From Lachnospiraceae bacterium (GTDB lineage Bacteria; Bacillota; Clostridia; Lachnospirales; Lachnospiraceae), in assembly GCA_003507655.1 (NCBI GenBank), contig DNUZ01000032.1, positions 1 to 63,321 of the forward strand: 63,321 bases of DNA. The letters are read 5' to 3'. Made by a program: the position numbers and the translations under genes. The notes under the pieces were generated by a model. It ran no database searches and was not told the origin of the DNA. It was given only the letters and a program-made list of their open reading frames with translations. Below are positions 61,100-63,321 of the stretch, one piece after another. The stretch's first letter is position 1. Each line of letters opens with the position of its first letter.

Positions 61100-61894
61100 T
61101 TAGAAGTCTGTTAAATCAGCAGCTCTTCTCTCTAAGAAAGCAGTCATTCCTTCTTTCTTGTCATGTGTAGAGCAGGTAATACCGAATAAGTTTGCTTCCA
61201 TCTCAACTGCGTTCTGGATATCCATGTCATAACCATTGTTGATTGCAGCTTTTGCGATAGATACAGCATAGCTTCCTTTAGAGATGATCTTCTTAGCCAT
61301 GTCTTTTGCAGTGCTCATTAATTCTTCTTTAGCTACTACTTTGTTTACAAGACCGATTCTGTAAGCTTCTTCAGCGTTGATGTTGTCACATGTGAAGATT
61401 AATTCTTTTGCTCTTCCCATTCCAACTAAACGAGCAAGTCTCTGTGTTCCACCGAATCCAGGGATGATTCCAAGACCTGTCTCAGGCTGTGCGAAAGATG
61501 CATTGTCAGAAGCGATGCGGATATCACATGCCATAGAAATCTCACATCCACCGCCAAGAGCGAATCCGTTTACAGCAGCGATAGTAACCTGACGCATGTT
61601 CATTAATTTGAAGAAAGGAACAGATGCTTTCATACCAAATGCTCTTGCCTCTGCAGCAGAGAAGTTAACCATCTCAGAGATGTCAGCTCCTGCAACAAAA
61701 GATTTGAACTCGTTGCCCTTCTTGTCAGGACCACCTGTTAAGATAACAACCTTAACATCATCTCTTGCTTCGATTTCTGTTAATGCTTCGTTTAATTCAT
61801 CCAGTGTTTCGCTGTTTAAAGCATTTAATGCAGCCGGTCTGGAGATAGTAAGAACGGCAATTTCGTCTGCAACTTCAAGTTTTAAATTGTTCAT
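61100..61894 (-). CDS. crt: Crotonase (3-hydroxybutyryl-CoA dehydratase)
   Basis: 264 residues from the ATG at 61894 (AGGAGG 6 bp upstream). Crotonase fold: oxyanion segment SFVAGADISEM, catalytic Glu in ALGGGCEISMACD and in QPETGLGIIPGFGGTQRL. Converts 3-hydroxybutyryl-CoA to crotonyl-CoA in butyrate formation. It stands alone here, not beside thl/hbd/bcd, so another short-chain enoyl-CoA role is possible. Confidence 0.88.
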   Translation of the reverse strand: MNNLKLEVADEIAVLTISRPAALNALNSETLDELNEALTEIEARDDVKVVILTGGPDKKGNEFKSFVAGADISEMVNFSAAEARAFGMKASVPFFKLMNMRQVTIAAVNGFALGGGCEISMACDIRIASDNASFAQPETGLGIIPGFGGTQRLARLVGMGRAKELIFTCDNINAEEAYRIGLVNKVVAKEELMSTAKDMAKKIISKGSYAVSIAKAAINNGYDMDIQNAVEMEANLFGITCSTHDKKEGMTAFLERRAADLTDF

Positions 61895-61943
61895 GAAAAA
61901 CCTCCTAAATAAAATGTCTTTGTGTACATTGCTATGTAAGTTC

Positions 61944-61972
61944 ATTCTATAACTTTGACAAAAAATTGTCAA
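61944..61972 (-). promoter_or_regulatory. Promoter of the crotonase gene
   Basis: On the minus strand: TTGACA (61967-61972), 17 bp, TAGAAT (61944-61949). Confidence 0.75.
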
Positions 61973-62055
61973 TCCTTTCCTGTACTTTTCTGCCCTTTCT
62001 AAATATGTTATACTGTATACATAAAAATCGTAGAAAAAATGGAATGAGGAAGCGA

Positions 62056-63120
62056 ATGTTATCAGAAATCCAGTTAGAAAAAATAAATGAACCGTTACTG
62101 TCATGGTTTGAGACTCATAAAAGAGTTCTTCCATGGAGAGAAAATCCGACACCTTATCGCGTATGGGTGTCGGAAATTATGTTACAGCAGACTAGAGTAG
62201 AGGCCGTAAAGCCATATTTTGAACGTTTTACGAAAGAGCTGCCGAATGTCCGCAATCTTGCAGAATGTGACGAGGAACGTCTTTTAAAGCTGTGGGAAGG
62301 GCTGGGATACTACAACCGCGTGCGGAATATGCAGATCGCAGCAAAAACAGTGATGGAAGAGTATCAGGGAAAACTTCCGGCAGATTATGAAAAATTGCTG
62401 ACGTTAAAGGGAATCGGTCATTATACGGCAGGTGCAATTGCTTCGATTGCTTATGGGATACCTGTTCCGGCGGTGGATGGCAATGTACTGCGGGTCATCA
62501 CAAGGATCACTGCCGATGATACAGATATTATGAAGCAGGCGTTTCGTACACAAATGGAGCAGCAGTTGAAAGAATCCATGCCAAAAGAAGCGGCGAGTGC
62601 TTACAATCAGGCATTGATGGAATTAGGAGCAACGGTCTGTGTCCCGAATGGGGAGCCGGACTGTGACAACTGCCCTGTACAAAATATCTGTATGGCTAAA
62701 AAAGAAGGGAGCCAGATGGCATATCCGGTGAAGTCCAAAGCAAAACAAAGACGGATTGAGAAAAAAACGGTTTTTGTAATCCGGGACGGCAGCCGTGTAA
62801 TCCTGAATAAACGTCCGGAGAAAGGACTTTTAGCCGGACTCTATGAATTTCCAAATGTGGAGGGGCATCTGAGTGAAGAAGAGGCATTAGAATATGTAAA
62901 AGAAATGGGACTGCTTCCGATGCGGATACAGGAGTTAGAGGAGGCAAAACATATTTTTTCACATATTGAATGGCAGATGGCCGGTTATGTGATCAAGGTT
63001 GCACAGCTAGAGGAGGACGATTCGGGATTGCTGTTTTTAGAGGCAGAGGACTGCATTCAGAATTATCCGGTTCCATCTGCATTTGAACGATATAAGAAAT
63101 ATATACGAAAACTGTTTTAG
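62056..63120 (+). CDS. mutY: A/G-specific adenine glycosylase MutY
   Basis: 354 residues. HhH-GPD core: catalytic Glu in EIMLQQTRVEAV, hairpin LKGIGHYTAGAIASIAYG, Asp in PAVDGNVLRVI; four-cysteine Fe-S loop C-x6-C-x2-C-x5-C (CVPNGEPDCDNCPVQNIC). A C-terminal NUDIX-like 8-oxoG recognition domain follows. Removes A opposite 8-oxoG. ATG 62056 has GAGGAA upstream. Confidence 0.95.
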   Translation: MLSEIQLEKINEPLLSWFETHKRVLPWRENPTPYRVWVSEIMLQQTRVEAVKPYFERFTKELPNVRNLAECDEERLLKLWEGLGYYNRVRNMQIAAKTVMEEYQGKLPADYEKLLTLKGIGHYTAGAIASIAYGIPVPAVDGNVLRVITRITADDTDIMKQAFRTQMEQQLKESMPKEAASAYNQALMELGATVCVPNGEPDCDNCPVQNICMAKKEGSQMAYPVKSKAKQRRIEKKTVFVIRDGSRVILNKRPEKGLLAGLYEFPNVEGHLSEEEALEYVKEMGLLPMRIQELEEAKHIFSHIEWQMAGYVIKVAQLEEDDSGLLFLEAEDCIQNYPVPSAFERYKKYIRKLF

Positions 63121-63271
63121 GGATTATTTCGTAATACGATTCGGGTGTCAAAAGGCGGTTTCCAGTTTTTTGATTGGCAACTTGCACAAAGCCGAGTCTA
63201 TTTTGTTCCGTTGTACGAAAATAAGAAAATCTAAGTCTGCCTGAGTTAGATTACGCTAGAGTGACGTGTAC

Positions 63272-63304
63272 GTCTTAAACACCCCGTCCATGGGGTGCTA
63301 AGAC
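63272..63304 (+). other. Hairpin near the window end
   Basis: GTCTTAAACACCCC pairs with GGGGTGCTAAGAC; followed by only TTTT. 63121-63321 otherwise shows no gene. Could end mutY transcripts or belong to something beyond the window. Confidence 0.4.
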
Positions 63305-63321
63305 TTTTGCTGCCGTCCATG

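Overview
The window looks like the chromosome of a Gram-positive, spore-forming gut Clostridium relative, most likely a Lachnospiraceae member. The evidence is low-to-moderate G+C, strong AGGAGG-type ribosome sites, an alpha/beta-type small acid-soluble spore protein, a crotonase of the butyrate pathway, a tig-clpP-clpX-lon-engB block, and lipobox-type binding proteins. No species is claimed.

Layout. (1) 1-2.9 kb: tRNA-His, tRNA-Gln and tRNA-Lys, two decayed genes (a zinc-dependent phospholipase C-like gene and an MFS permease), a fused sugar O-acetyltransferase/GNAT protein, and a CBS-domain protein. (2) 2,984-34,054: a ~31 kb, more AT-rich integrative conjugative element. (3) 34.1-63.3 kb: tRNA-Leu, an oligopeptide ABC transporter, a branched-chain amino-acid ABC transporter, a cytidylate-kinase-like and a CYTH protein, a DJ-1 family protein, a spore protein, a cytoplasmic chemoreceptor fused to a PhnD-like binding domain, trigger factor, ClpP, ClpX, Lon, EngB, a ZnuABC-like metal transporter, a gutted Fic gene, a CptIN-like type III toxin-antitoxin locus, a crotonase and MutY.

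The main discovery candidate is the element. Its transfer core is Tn916-like: two DUF961 proteins, a TcpA/FtsK coupling protein, an oriT, a MobT relaxase, ArdA, TcpE, TcpF/VirB4, a VirB6-like protein, a lysozyme/NlpC hydrolase and TcpC. No tyrosine or serine recombinase is present. Instead an IS30-family DD(33)E transposase lies against the right end. The ends are imperfect ~25 bp terminal inverted repeats flanked by a 16 bp direct repeat, which fits a transposon with a target duplication. The right end carries an outward TTGACA and the left end an inward TATAAT, so a circle joined with ~3 bp would create a consensus promoter, as known for IS30-type intermediates.

The left half carries a Tad/type-IV-pilus-like module absent from Tn916: a CpaF-type ATPase, a TadB/C-like membrane protein, several tiny single-pass pilin-like proteins, larger pseudopilin-like proteins, and two large secreted proteins (a beta-helix protein, and a leucine-rich-repeat/Ig-like/Fn3 protein). 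I infer that the pilus serves donor-recipient contact or gut adhesion. A NERD-domain protein is likely cargo.
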